Part shown: one piece after another, positions 1 to 8,377 of the stretch
How positions within the stretch are numbered: position 1 is the stretch's first letter
Layout of the letters: each line of letters starts with the position of its first letter
Origin: an uncultured Clostridia bacterium
GTDB lineage: Bacteria > Bacillota > Clostridia > TANB77 > CAG-508
NCBI GenBank assembly: GCA_947624195.1
Contig: CANQJH010000008.1
Coordinates: 1 to 59,485, forward strand
Reading direction: 5' to 3'
Length of the DNA stretch: 59,485 nt
The notes under the pieces: model-generated
What the model saw: the letters and a program-made list of their open reading frames with translations, nothing else
What the model was told of the DNA's origin: nothing
Databases searched by the model: none
Program-made: the position numbers and the translations under genes

Positions 1-10
1 GCATTTTAAA

Positions 11-49
11 AATAAGCGAGCCTTCCTATTTCAAGGAAAGCCCGTTATT
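11..49 (-). terminator. Intrinsic terminator of the transglutaminase-like gene
   Basis: An inverted repeat of about 16 nt arms (AATAACGGGCTTTCCT on the minus strand) with two mismatches begins just past the stop codon of the minus-strand gene and ends in a short T tract. It fits a Rho-independent terminator. Confidence 0.7.
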
Positions 50-51
50 TT

Positions 52-1440
52 TTATTTAAAAGCATTATCTAGTAACATAGCAAAATTTGGATAATATTCT
101 TTAAGTACATCAAGCTGTCTGCTTATTTGTTCTTCTTCTATTGGCATACTTTTATCTACTTCTTCTGATTTGTCAAATAAAGCTTTTATTGGAAAGTATC
201 CATCTTTGCCTGCTAATCCTATTGTTTTAAAGGCATTTCTTAACATTTCTTCATCTAAGCTTAAGGTCACATCAGATAAATTATCATTTTTATGACATTG
301 GGTATCTGTTCCATATTTGTTAATGTCTTGGCTTCTTATTTGTTCATAACTTACACAGAAATATGGTGGCATGGCACCATATCTATTGTTTGATAAATTC
401 CACGTTGGATCTAAAAGTGTATCACCTACTACAAATTCTCCATTTTTGGTTGGTAAGCTTATATCCTTTAGTCTTAAGAATGAGTGTTTATTGCTTGAAA
501 TTATTTCTGATTTAATTCCCAATTTTTCCAATATGTATTTTTCGACTTGAGCAATCCCATTACATACTCCATAACCAGAATCTATTATTTTCCATAGAGC
601 TCTTGCATCTCCTGCTTCAAATAATTCTGTGCCAAAGTCAGGTGTATAACTTATTTTTTTACCAATTGTACTATCTATATATGCTACTTTTTCTACATCA
701 CTCCAGTTTGGATTTATTTCTTGAATAACTGAATCTATCCACTTTTCTGCATTTTTATATTCTTGGGCTGTCGATTGTCCTATCATTAAGTTATCTCTTA
801 TGATCATATTAGGACATATGTCACACAATTGTAAAAGTTTTTCTTTATCTTCCTCTCTTATTTTTAAAGCATTAATTGCTATTATATCATCTAATCCTCT
901 ATAAATTTCTAAATCTTTATTAAAATCTACAATTATTTTCCCAATTGTCTCAATATTTTTAAAATCATCTTCTACATGCATTTCAAGCGCTGTCTTGTAT
1001 TCATATGATAAGTTTGATTTATCTATTTTTTCTTTTGTATCTGGATTTAAATATACTAAGATTTTTCTTTTTTCTTCTAAACTTAATCCCACATTTTCCA
1101 TTATCGATACAAATTTTAGTTGGTCTTCTGTTTTTAGTCTTTTTATTATTTCGTATGTTAGTATTTTTTTCTCTTGGAGAAATTCTTTATTATTTTTTAA
1201 AATTTCTGATAGTGTATCAACGCTAAGTATACCAAGTAAATCTGTTAAAGTTACAACATTATATCCATACGGATTTTCTAAAATAAATCTTTTCTTTGAT
1301 TCATCTGACAAAAATTTTCCTAGCAAATCTTTTAATTGTTCCAAGGTAATTTTGTATGAAATTAAGTTACTTTTATTACTTAAAACAGCGTATTTATCAT
1401 CCGTTGTTTCTAACAACTTTTCTAAATCTTTTATATCCAT
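52..1440 (-). CDS. Transglutaminase-like (papain-fold) domain protein
   Basis: This 462-residue protein has no signal peptide or membrane segment. The C-terminal half looks like a transglutaminase/protease-like fold: a 'GVCNG' segment gives a candidate nucleophile Cys293, 'KHSF' gives His319 and 'LLDPTWN' gives Asp344, in the usual Cys-His-Asp order and spacing. The N-terminal 200 residues are helical, charged and unrecognised. The ATG at 1440 has only a weak upstream AAAGAG, but a promoter with 17-nt spacing lies just upstream, so the gene appears to be its own transcription unit. The substrate is unknown; bacterial members can be peptidases, cross-linking enzymes or inactive scaffolds. The triad is read directly; the activity is inferred. 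Confidence 0.7.
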   Translation of the reverse strand: MDIKDLEKLLETTDDKYAVLSNKSNLISYKITLEQLKDLLGKFLSDESKKRFILENPYGYNVVTLTDLLGILSVDTLSEILKNNKEFLQEKKILTYEIIKRLKTEDQLKFVSIMENVGLSLEEKRKILVYLNPDTKEKIDKSNLSYEYKTALEMHVEDDFKNIETIGKIIVDFNKDLEIYRGLDDIIAINALKIREEDKEKLLQLCDICPNMIIRDNLMIGQSTAQEYKNAEKWIDSVIQEINPNWSDVEKVAYIDSTIGKKISYTPDFGTELFEAGDARALWKIIDSGYGVCNGIAQVEKYILEKLGIKSEIISSNKHSFLRLKDISLPTKNGEFVVGDTLLDPTWNLSNNRYGAMPPYFCVSYEQIRSQDINKYGTDTQCHKNDNLSDVTLSLDEEMLRNAFKTIGLAGKDGYFPIKALFDKSEEVDKSMPIEEEQISRQLDVLKEYYPNFAMLLDNAFK

Positions 1441-1476
1441 TACTCTTTGGTTTTCCTTTTAGTTTTTATTGTCATT

Positions 1477-1505
1477 ATTTTATCAAATAACTTTTTATTT
1501 TGCAA
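1477..1505 (-). promoter_or_regulatory. Sigma-A-type promoter for the transglutaminase-like gene
   Basis: On the minus strand TTGCAA (-35) and TAAAAT (-10) are separated by 17 nt, about 35 bases before the ATG at 1440. Confidence 0.5.
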
Positions 1506-1638
1506 TGTTGATATTTTATTTATATTTTTTATTGTAATCCCCAAACTCTCATTCAAAAACCACACGTTTAAAATAATCACAACTATATAAGAGATATTAA
1601 TATAGAATGAAAAAATATGTTTTACTTGTGAAGAAAAG

Positions 1639-1668
1639 AAAAAATCAATCATTCCTGATTGATTTTTT
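1639..1668 (-). terminator. Bidirectional intrinsic terminator
   Basis: Thirteen-base arms (AAAAAATCAATCA and its complement) around a 4-nt loop, with T tracts on both strands. It closes the CYTH-gene operon before the transglutaminase-like gene. Confidence 0.75.
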
Positions 1669-1714
1669 GATTTTTTTCTTTTATCTGTTCTAAAAGCTCG
1701 AACAGATACACCTT

Positions 1715-1794
1715 TGGTGGAGTCGGTTGGAATTACACCAACTTTTTTTAATACATAAAGTATTAAATGTTTTATTTTATATAACTACGACCCC
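1715..1794 (-). other. tRNA- or tmRNA-like fold, apparently decayed
   Basis: Read on the minus strand, GGGGTCG and CGACTCC form a 7-bp acceptor-like stem (one G-U pair). A 5-bp T-arm-like stem (GTTGG/CCAAC) encloses a 7-nt loop, and a discriminator A and CCA follow in register. The T loop (TGTAATT) lacks the conserved TTCRA, the D arm is weak, and the middle is an AT-only hairpin. The 5' strand of the acceptor overlaps the last codons of the upstream gene. It could be a tRNA pseudogene, a 3' fragment left by integration, or chance. Confidence 0.35.
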
Positions 1795-2618
1795 ATATTT
1801 TCTTTTTTAGGAAAAACTATCGCTAAAGGATTATCTTGATGTTTTCCAGAATAAACTTGTGCTCTTTCGAGCATTGTAGGAGTGTATACCATTATAGCAT
1901 TAGGCATTCTATATCTTAAAAACATCCCAACAACTGCCTCACTTGAAGCAATTACTTTAGAACGTTCTTCTATTTTTTCTATACTCCATCCGAAGAGTTC
2001 ATAAAACTTTTTTCCTCTTTCTATGATACGCTTTAAAATAATATCATCAACAGGTAATGGATTTACTGTAATTCCACTATATCCTATAATATCCATTAAT
2101 TCTGGAAATTCTTCACTTAATAAAGAAAACTTCATACCTTTTGGTATATATTTCTTAAAATTTTCTATATTACATTTTAAATCATCAATCATATTTATAG
2201 TTTTTTCTGGTTGTTCAAGAGCCACATCAAAGAATATTGCTTTAGGATTATGACATTTATAGCCTAATTTTCTTGTTTTTTTAGTTATTTCCATCAGTTT
2301 TTCTATACCAATTTTTGAAGTGTTTCCAACATCATCTATTCTAAAACCTGCTTTTCCTTTTCCTTTTATATAAGAAGGACAAAATAATGAATAAAATTGT
2401 ATCGGTTGATTGCTTAAAAGAATATTACATAGTTTTTGTGTCACTAATTTATTTCTCCAACCTAAAATTTCAAACGATTGTAAATATCTAAACCAACTCA
2501 TAATCTTCTCATTACAATCTGAAATATTTGCAATGTTTTTTAAATCATCAAAATATTCTTTTTTTATCTTTTCATTATTTAAGAAATCGTTTATTTTAAT
2601 ATTTAAATTATTAATCAT
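1785..2618 (-). CDS. Unrecognised protein encoded with a CYTH-domain protein
   Basis: The ATG at 2618 is preferred over an upstream in-frame TTG at 2636 because a GAAAAGAG lies about 10 nt before it. The product is a soluble protein of about 277 residues that I do not recognise. Visible segments include 'GKAGFRIDDVGN' near residue 90 and 'VGMFLRYRMPNAIMVYTPT' near residue 235, with many conserved-looking charged residues but no P-loop, no signal peptide and no cysteine cluster. It begins 21 bases after the CYTH gene and both end at the same terminator, so the two proteins probably act on the same phosphorylated substrate or process. The last codons overlap the tRNA-like fold. Confidence 0.65.
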   Translation of the reverse strand: MINNLNIKINDFLNNEKIKKEYFDDLKNIANISDCNEKIMSWFRYLQSFEILGWRNKLVTQKLCNILLSNQPIQFYSLFCPSYIKGKGKAGFRIDDVGNTSKIGIEKLMEITKKTRKLGYKCHNPKAIFFDVALEQPEKTINMIDDLKCNIENFKKYIPKGMKFSLLSEEFPELMDIIGYSGITVNPLPVDDIILKRIIERGKKFYELFGWSIEKIEERSKVIASSEAVVGMFLRYRMPNAIMVYTPTMLERAQVYSGKHQDNPLAIVFPKKENMGS

Positions 2619-2639
2619 AATATTTTCTCTTTTCAATCA

Positions 2640-3275
2640 TTATATAACTTTAGGCATTGGTAGTCCAAATTTAACATGCTTAAATCTTTCAATTTTTTGA
2701 TTTTTACACAATTCAGTGTATTTATCATCCCATGATAGTCTGTATGCATTTTCTTGTTTCAATCCCAATTTTTTTATCCAATATAAAATCGTTTCTTCAG
2801 CTTTTTTCGTTTTGCTTTTATTTTCTATCTCCAGTGCAACTCCAAATGGATATTTATCAACTACAATTTCAATATCTTTATTATCAAAAACATTTCTATA
2901 TCTCTCATAAGATTCCACTTTTTTCATTTTTATAACATTTTCTAATAAAAAGTCTAAATTATCATAATCATCATAATTAAAATTGACTTCTATTTCCTCT
3001 TCTTTATTGACTATTCCCTTCAATGAATTAGAATTTCTTTTCTTCCAGCTTATTTTAGCTGTAGAGTTTCCACTTTCTATATTTTTTGAACATCTAACTC
3101 TAAACCTTCCATCGATTTTTTTACTATAAAAAGAGTCTTTTTCATTTGGATGGTCATATTGTGTAGTAATTTCATAAAAACAGCCTTCATGTTTTAAACT
3201 ACTAAACTGCATTAATTTATTTATTAATTGTTGATATTGTTCAAATCCATAATAATATCTTAATTCTGATTCCAT
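2640..3275 (-). CDS. CYTH-domain protein (triphosphatase / class IV adenylate cyclase-like)
   Basis: The 211-residue protein shows the alternating charged strands of the CYTH triphosphate-tunnel fold: 'ESELRYYY' at the N terminus, 'GRFRVRC', 'AKISWKKR', 'EEEIEVNF', 'ESYERYR' and 'IEIVVDKYPFGVALEIE'. Family members hydrolyse or cyclise triphosphates such as ThTP, inorganic triphosphate or ATP with divalent metal; which one applies cannot be read here. The N terminus is ESELR rather than the classical ExExK, which may alter catalysis. The ATG at 3275 has a strong GAGGAGAAG site. It is followed at 21 bases by an unrecognised protein, suggesting a dedicated pair. Confidence 0.75.
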   Translation of the reverse strand: MESELRYYYGFEQYQQLINKLMQFSSLKHEGCFYEITTQYDHPNEKDSFYSKKIDGRFRVRCSKNIESGNSTAKISWKKRNSNSLKGIVNKEEEIEVNFNYDDYDNLDFLLENVIKMKKVESYERYRNVFDNKDIEIVVDKYPFGVALEIENKSKTKKAEETILYWIKKLGLKQENAYRLSWDDKYTELCKNQKIERFKHVKFGLPMPKVI

Positions 3276-3376
3276 GTCTTCTCCTCTTCATTTAGTAAAT
3301 TAAATATGGCTAATTCTTCATTAATAGCAGCATTTTCATCTGCAAAGCTTAAATTAAAGTCATAATTATCTTCCAT
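3260..3376 (-). CDS. Possible 38-residue acidic leader peptide
   Basis: An ATG 15 bases after the nrdG stop opens a 38-codon frame rich in Asp, Glu and Asn, ending at TAA inside the first codons of the CYTH gene. The ribosome binding site of the CYTH gene is contained in its last third, so translation of this frame could couple the two. There is no clear Shine-Dalgarno site of its own. It could equally be a chance frame. Confidence 0.3.
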   Translation of the reverse strand: MEDNYDFNLSFADENAAINEELAIFNLLNEEEKTWNQN

Positions 3377-3391
3377 AGTTTTCTGTTCTAT

Positions 3392-3952
3392 TTACGCCTT
3401 TTGCAAGATTTTGATTGGCTCTTTTTCGTAAAATTCTCTTGCTTCTACTGGTTTGTGCTGTTTTATGGTTTCTTGAACATTTAAGATTCTTTGATTTGCT
3501 GAGCCTCTAAATCTTAGCTTAGGGCTTTTTAGGTCTTCATCAAATTTTCCATCGACTGCTACATCTATATATTTTAGTAGTTCTTTTGTTTTTGAATTTG
3601 TTTGTGCCATATCTTCTATAATGTCTTTTTCTAGGTCATAACCTGTATAGCACCAAATTGATTTTTCTGGGTATTTTTCTTTTACTTTTTTTACTAATGG
3701 TAACAATCCCTCCTGGTTGGCTGGCTCTAATGGTTCTCCCCCTAGCAAACTAAGTCCTTTTATATAATCATGATTTAGATATTCTAGTACTTCTTCTATT
3801 TCCTTTTCCGTAAATTGATTTCCATAGTTAAAGTCCCATGCGCATTCATTAAAACATCCTTTGCAGTGGTGGTGACATCCACTCACAAACACTGATACTC
3901 TAACTCCATCCCCATTTGCTGTATCTATTCGTTTTATATCTGCATAATTCAT
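3392..3952 (-). CDS. nrdG: Anaerobic ribonucleotide reductase activating protein
   Basis: NrdG is the radical-SAM activase that uses S-adenosylmethionine and a 4Fe-4S cluster to place the glycyl radical on NrdD. The cluster motif CX3CX2C is seen as 'CHHHCKGC' (Cys26, Cys30, Cys33), followed by the GGEPL-type SAM-binding stretch ('LLGGEPLEP'). At 186 residues it is slightly longer than the usual ~155-175. The start has a good AGGAGAG site. It lies 76 bases behind nrdD, with a 15-bp stem-loop between the genes, and is presumably co-transcribed from the nrdD promoter. The C-terminal ~25 residues are basic and lineage-specific. Confidence 0.95.
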   Translation of the reverse strand: MNYADIKRIDTANGDGVRVSVFVSGCHHHCKGCFNECAWDFNYGNQFTEKEIEEVLEYLNHDYIKGLSLLGGEPLEPANQEGLLPLVKKVKEKYPEKSIWCYTGYDLEKDIIEDMAQTNSKTKELLKYIDVAVDGKFDEDLKSPKLRFRGSANQRILNVQETIKQHKPVEAREFYEKEPIKILQKA

Positions 3953-3981
3953 TTTTAACTCTCCTAAATTTTATGTTCTAA

Positions 3982-4015
3982 ATATGGTATATTTAATTTC
4001 TTAAATATACCATAT
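3982..4015 (-). other. Intercistronic stem-loop between nrdD and nrdG
   Basis: A perfect 15-bp inverted repeat (ATATGGTATATTTAA and its complement) with a 4-nt loop follows the nrdD stop. No T tract follows, so it is more likely an RNA-processing or 3'-end stabilising hairpin, or a partial terminator, adjusting the NrdD:NrdG ratio. Confidence 0.6.
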
Positions 4016-4028
4016 GTCTTTTGTTTTT

Positions 4029-6155
4029 TTATAAGTGAAGTACTCTTTGTTTTATTTCTTTGGTTTTTCCAACGTTCCAGAAGTTTTCTCCCAAGTATCC
4101 GCAAGTACGTCTAACAACTGTCATTTTTGCGTGATCTTTATTTCCGCAGTTTGGGCACTCCCATTCGTTTTCTTCATTTATTTTGATTTCGCCATCAAAT
4201 CCGCATACATGGCAATAGTCTGATTTTGTGTTGAATTCAGCATATTGAATATTGTCATATATAAATCTTACAACGCTTCTCAATGCTTCTAGGTTGTTTT
4301 GCATATTTGGAACTTCTACATAAGATATAGCTCCACCTGTTGATAAGTGTTGGAATTCACTTTCGAATTTTAATTTTTCAAAAGCGTCTATCTTTTCTCT
4401 TACGTCTATATGATATGAATTTGTGTAGTATCCTTTATCTGTAACATCTTTTATTGTTCCAAATCTTTCTTTATCAATTCTTGCAAACTTATAGCATAAG
4501 CTTTCTGCTGGTGTTCCATATAATGCAAATCCTATATTTGTTTCTTGCTTCCAACGGGTTACTGTTTCTTTTAAATGTTTCATTACGGCTAATGCAAATT
4601 CATGTCCTTTTTCTGTTGTCTGTGATTCTCCTGTCATTAATTTTGTCATTTCGTATATTCCAATGTATCCAAGTGATATTGTAGAATATCCTCCATATAA
4701 CAATTTATCTATTGTTTCGCCTTTCTTTAGTCTTGCAATTGCACCATATTCCCAGTGTATTGGGCTTATATAGGTTTTTACTCCCAATAATGCTTTATGT
4801 CTGCACATTAAAGCTTCTTTGCATAGCTCTAGTCTTTCGTCTAATTCTTTCCAGAACTTATCCATATTTCCTTTAGCAACTATAGCAACTTGAGGTAAGT
4901 TAATACTTACAACACCTTGATTAAATCTTCCTTCAAATTTATAGTTTCCATTTTCATCTTTCCAAGGTGATAAGAAACTTCTACAACCCATTGGGCTAAA
5001 TACATTACCCTCATAGTTCTCACGCATTTTCTTAGCTGAGATGTAATCTGGATACATTCTCTTTGCAGAACATTTTACTGCTAGTTCTGTTAGATAATCA
5101 TATTCTCCACCAGATAAATTGTTAAATTCATCTAGTACGTATACCAATTTTGGGAATGCTGGAGTTACATATACCCCTGCTTCATTTTTTATTCCCTCAT
5201 ATCTTTGTTTGATAACTTCTTCAATAATCATCGCATTTTCTTTTATGTATGGGTCATCTTTTTCTAAGTGTAAGAATAGTGTTACAAATGGAGACTGTCC
5301 ATTGGTTGTCATTAATGTATTTATTTGATATTGTATAGTTTGAACACCTGCTTTTAATTCGCTTCTTACTCTTTCTTCAACTAGGTCTTCTATAATTTCT
5401 TTTGATAATTTATTTTTATATCTTTTTTCAAAAATTGCTTTGTATTTATCATAACTTTTTCTTAAATATTTTCCTAGATGGATTAAATCAACTGATTGTC
5501 CGCCATATTGGTTGCTTGCAACTGCTGCAATAATCTGTGTTACAACTGTACATGCAACTTGAAAACTTTTTGGACTCTCTATCATTTTTCCATTCATAAC
5601 TGTTCCGTTATCTAGCATATCGCCAATATTGATTAGGCAACAGTTAAATATAGGCTGAATAAAATAGTCGGCATCATGAAAGTGTAATACTCCCTCTTTA
5701 TCTGCTTTTGATATTTTTTCAGGAAGTAATAATCTTCTAGTTAAGTCTCTTGATACTTCTCCGGCAATGTAGTCTCTTTGTGTAGAAGCTAAACGCGTAT
5801 TTTTATTAGAATTTTCTTCTGCTAATTCCTTGTTTTGGTCTTTTATCAATTTTAATATAGACTCATCAGTTGTATTTTGTTTTCTAACCAATGCTCTTGT
5901 ATAACGATAAACTATATATTTTTTAGCTAATTCAAAATGACCATTTGACATTAGCTTCTCTTCAATTATATCCTGTATGTCCTCAACTAATATTCTCTTT
6001 TTTCCCAAATCTTCAATATGTCTAATTATATTTTTGATTTCCTCTTCGCTTGCTCTTTCCTTTGGTCTAACTTCTGCATTAGCCTTTTCTATTGCCTTTA
6101 CGATTTTTGATCTGTCAAAATCAACTATTCTTTCATCTCTTTTTACAACTTTCAT
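4029..6155 (-). CDS. nrdD: Anaerobic (class III) ribonucleoside-triphosphate reductase
   Basis: This 708-residue glycyl-radical enzyme reduces ribonucleoside triphosphates to deoxy forms for anaerobic DNA synthesis. An ATP-cone regulatory domain occupies the first ~90 residues ('VVKRDERIVDFDRSKI'), followed by the ten-stranded barrel. Near the C terminus are a zinc site built from 'CHVCG' and 'CPNCG' and the radical loop 'RTCGYLGE' with the glycine near residue 686. The start has an AGGAGG site and a promoter lies about 110 bases upstream. NrdG is encoded next in the same direction. No NrdR box was recognised upstream. Confidence 0.97.
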   Translation of the reverse strand: MKVVKRDERIVDFDRSKIVKAIEKANAEVRPKERASEEEIKNIIRHIEDLGKKRILVEDIQDIIEEKLMSNGHFELAKKYIVYRYTRALVRKQNTTDESILKLIKDQNKELAEENSNKNTRLASTQRDYIAGEVSRDLTRRLLLPEKISKADKEGVLHFHDADYFIQPIFNCCLINIGDMLDNGTVMNGKMIESPKSFQVACTVVTQIIAAVASNQYGGQSVDLIHLGKYLRKSYDKYKAIFEKRYKNKLSKEIIEDLVEERVRSELKAGVQTIQYQINTLMTTNGQSPFVTLFLHLEKDDPYIKENAMIIEEVIKQRYEGIKNEAGVYVTPAFPKLVYVLDEFNNLSGGEYDYLTELAVKCSAKRMYPDYISAKKMRENYEGNVFSPMGCRSFLSPWKDENGNYKFEGRFNQGVVSINLPQVAIVAKGNMDKFWKELDERLELCKEALMCRHKALLGVKTYISPIHWEYGAIARLKKGETIDKLLYGGYSTISLGYIGIYEMTKLMTGESQTTEKGHEFALAVMKHLKETVTRWKQETNIGFALYGTPAESLCYKFARIDKERFGTIKDVTDKGYYTNSYHIDVREKIDAFEKLKFESEFQHLSTGGAISYVEVPNMQNNLEALRSVVRFIYDNIQYAEFNTKSDYCHVCGFDGEIKINEENEWECPNCGNKDHAKMTVVRRTCGYLGENFWNVGKTKEIKQRVLHL

Positions 6156-6262
6156 TTTGTCCTCCTAGTTATTTTCAAAAAAGTTTTTATGAACTTTTAA
6201 AAAAATGATTTTTTGCATTTTTTAATTTTTTATGTAATTTTTATTTTTGTATTCGCATTTTT

Positions 6263-6292
6263 ATATTACTATAAGGATTATTTAAAAGTCAA
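6263..6292 (-). promoter_or_regulatory. Promoter of nrdD-nrdG
   Basis: TTGACT and TAATAT with an 18-nt spacer on the minus strand. It leaves an AT-rich untranslated leader of about 100 nt before nrdD. The rest of the 6,156-6,729 gap holds only the hairpin repeat and terminator listed next; no gene is evident. Confidence 0.6.
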
Positions 6293-6544
6293 TCAAAATT
6301 TCAAATTCATCTATGTTTATTGTTTATGTAGATTTACCTTCAAATGCTTGATTTTACTAGTGTTTCCATTTGTTGAATTTTGTCGAATTATGTTACTATC
6401 TGTTAAATTTGCCTAAAAATATAGGGTTTCAAGGTGCTTTAAGTCAAATATTTCTTTTTCATTACATTAAGACATTTTGATTAAAAATTTGAATTTTAAA
6501 AAAATCATTTTTGCAAATTGCCTAATTTTGAACAGGAATTTAAC

Positions 6545-6629
6545 AAAAAACATAAATATATTGTCTTCGAATAAGCCGCTGGAATTTTCGACAGCAAGGC
6601 ATGAGAAGACAACTATATTTATGTTTTTT
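6545..6629. repeat. Dispersed hairpin repeat, copy R1 (MITE-like deletion form)
   Basis: Twenty-four-base arms (ending TATATTTATGTTTTTT, one bulged base) enclose a 36-nt loop. The loop contains 'GAATAAGCCGC' and 'GACAGCAAGGCATGA', both also found in the longer copy at 17,890-18,098. This copy looks like the ends of that element joined after internal deletion. It lies 100 bases behind the sortase gene. Confidence 0.7.
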
Positions 6630-6646
6630 CAAAATTATTTATGTAA

Positions 6647-6691
6647 TTAAAAAAATAGGTTATTTTTTGAAAAAACAACCTATTTTTTTAA
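6647..6691 (-). terminator. Intrinsic terminator of the sortase gene
   Basis: Fifteen-base arms (TTAAAAAAATAGGTT and complement) with T tracts on both sides, about 40 bases behind the sortase stop codon. Confidence 0.8.
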
Positions 6692-6729
6692 TATTTAATG
6701 AATTATCATAAACCAATAATCAGCAATGT

Positions 6730-7443
6730 TTACACTTCTCTAGCTTTTACAACCAATCTCCTTTTTCCATATTCAGTACAGGTTATAAGCGTAAGTTCTT
6801 TCTGTCCATTAGTCAATTGGCTTGTACAGCTAACATCTGTTGGATCAACAGGATATTTGTTATATACCGAATAGGTTATAGTTCTTCCTGATAAATCAGT
6901 TAAGGTAACTTGGTCTCCTACATTTACCATTGACAATTTTCCAAACATTTTTCCACTTGCATAATTATGTCCAACAATGCAATAATTGCCTATTTCGTTT
7001 GGACTTGGTCCCCAGTATTTGCATAAAGATATTTTTAATAATTCTTCAGTTTCCTCAGTTAATATTGGATAAGTAATGCCTATACTAGGTATACTAACGG
7101 TTCCTTCTGTTGCATATGTTCTTCCATTGCTTGCTGTTATCTCCTTTACTTGTGGTTCATCTGTATTTTGTTCTCCTATAGGAATAACTTGTGAATCGTC
7201 CGAATTATCATCTAATGCAACTACAATCGCTCTTTCTTCTACTATTGTATTATCTCCCATTTGTTGCATTATTTCATAAGAATATCCTTCTTGAATTGCT
7301 TTGTTTCTTTCTGTAATAATGTAATATATAGAAAGGATGATTATTAAAATAACAGATATAATATATAAAGTTTTATATATTTTTTGTTTTCTTTTCATTT
7401 CTTTAGTCACATATACTTTTTGTGATACTAATATCTGATTCAT
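6730..7443 (-). CDS. Sortase (class D-like)
   Basis: Sortases are membrane transpeptidases that cleave a C-terminal sorting signal and attach surface proteins to the cell wall or to each other. The 237-residue protein has a cytoplasmic N terminus, one membrane segment at about residues 26-43, an acidic linker and the sortase barrel. Catalytic residues are visible: His159 in 'VGHNYASG', Cys222 in 'LTLITCTEYG' and Arg229. The 'TLITC' form and size suggest the class D/E group rather than housekeeping SrtA. The start has an AAAGGGGGA site. No LPXTG-type substrate is encoded beside it, so its targets lie elsewhere. Confidence 0.9.
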   Translation of the reverse strand: MNQILVSQKVYVTKEMKRKQKIYKTLYIISVILIIILSIYYIITERNKAIQEGYSYEIMQQMGDNTIVEERAIVVALDDNSDDSQVIPIGEQNTDEPQVKEITASNGRTYATEGTVSIPSIGITYPILTEETEELLKISLCKYWGPSPNEIGNYCIVGHNYASGKMFGKLSMVNVGDQVTLTDLSGRTITYSVYNKYPVDPTDVSCTSQLTNGQKELTLITCTEYGKRRLVVKAREV

Positions 7444-7544
7444 TTTATCCCCCTTTCTTTTTATTTTGTAAATTATTTCTGATATTTCCTAATACATTTA
7501 CATTTTATTTTTAGATTTTTTTATTTCTTTTTTACATTTTCATT

Positions 7545-8357
7545 TTAGTTAGTTTTAATTAAGTCAGCAATTTGAGCATATTGCTCTAGTGTTAGTTCTT
7601 CTCCTCTAATATCTTCATCAATATTAAGTTTTGCTAAAATTCCTCTTAACTTTTCCTTTTCTGTCATTGAAGATAAAGAGTTTAGTATAGTTTTTCTTCT
7701 TTTAGTAAAATTTGTTTTGATTAAATCAAAAAGTATTTTTTCATCTTTTACTTTTACTCTTGGCTCTTTTAGTCTAGTTATTTTTACCACACTTGAATCA
7801 ACATTTGGACTAGGAATAAAGCAGTCTCGCCCAACATTTCCTATTATCTTGCAATCTGCACAATAGTTTACAAAATAAGTGATGGCTCCTGCTTGTTTTT
7901 CTCCTGGCTTTGCTGATATTCTTTCTGCTACTTCTTTTTGTATCAATACTGTTATATCTTTAACATGATTTTCAAGTAAATATGTAATAATAGATGTTGT
8001 TATATAATATGGCAAATTTGCTACTACTTTTGCTTCTGAGGCAATTTTATTTATGTCTATGCTTAATATATCTTGGTTTATTATTTCCAAATTTTTATAT
8101 GCTATAAATCTTGTTCTTAATATTTCACACATTTTTGGATCTAATTCAACTGTTATTACCTTTTTTGCTTTTTCCAATAAAATGCTTGTTAATGTTCCAA
8201 GCCCTGGTCCAATTTCTAAAATAGTATCTTCTTTATTTACATCACTGGCTATTAAATTAAGTGCTTCTTCATCAAATAAAAAGTTTTGTCCTAACTTTTT
8301 ATTTGGATAAACATTATATTTATTTATTATATATTTTGTTTCATCATATAAATTCAT
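7545..8357 (-). CDS. rsmA: 16S rRNA (adenine1518-N6/adenine1519-N6)-dimethyltransferase
   Basis: RsmA (KsgA) dimethylates two adjacent adenines in the terminal helix of 16S rRNA during small-subunit maturation. The 270-residue protein has the normal length. Motif X 'KLGQNFL', the SAM-binding motif I 'EIGPGLGTLT' and the catalytic motif IV 'NLPYYIT' are all present, followed by the C-terminal helical domain. It lies 20 bases behind the PASTA-PBP gene and probably shares its transcript. AGGTAG precedes the ATG at 8357. Confidence 0.97.
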   Translation of the reverse strand: MNLYDETKYIINKYNVYPNKKLGQNFLFDEEALNLIASDVNKEDTILEIGPGLGTLTSILLEKAKKVITVELDPKMCEILRTRFIAYKNLEIINQDILSIDINKIASEAKVVANLPYYITTSIITYLLENHVKDITVLIQKEVAERISAKPGEKQAGAITYFVNYCADCKIIGNVGRDCFIPSPNVDSSVVKITRLKEPRVKVKDEKILFDLIKTNFTKRRKTILNSLSSMTEKEKLRGILAKLNIDEDIRGEELTLEQYAQIADLIKTN

Positions 8358-8377
8358 AGATTTCTACCTTTTAGTTT

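Noticed and set aside
1440-1652. 70-codon minus-strand frame ending at the start of the transglutaminase-like gene
   Set aside because: Its start codon lies inside a strong terminator hairpin and a promoter lies within it; composition is not protein-like.
1715-1794. Ochre-suppressor tRNA (loop can be read as anticodon TTA)
   Set aside because: The T loop lacks conserved bases, the alignment needs extra bases before the anticodon stem, and TAA is used as a normal stop here.
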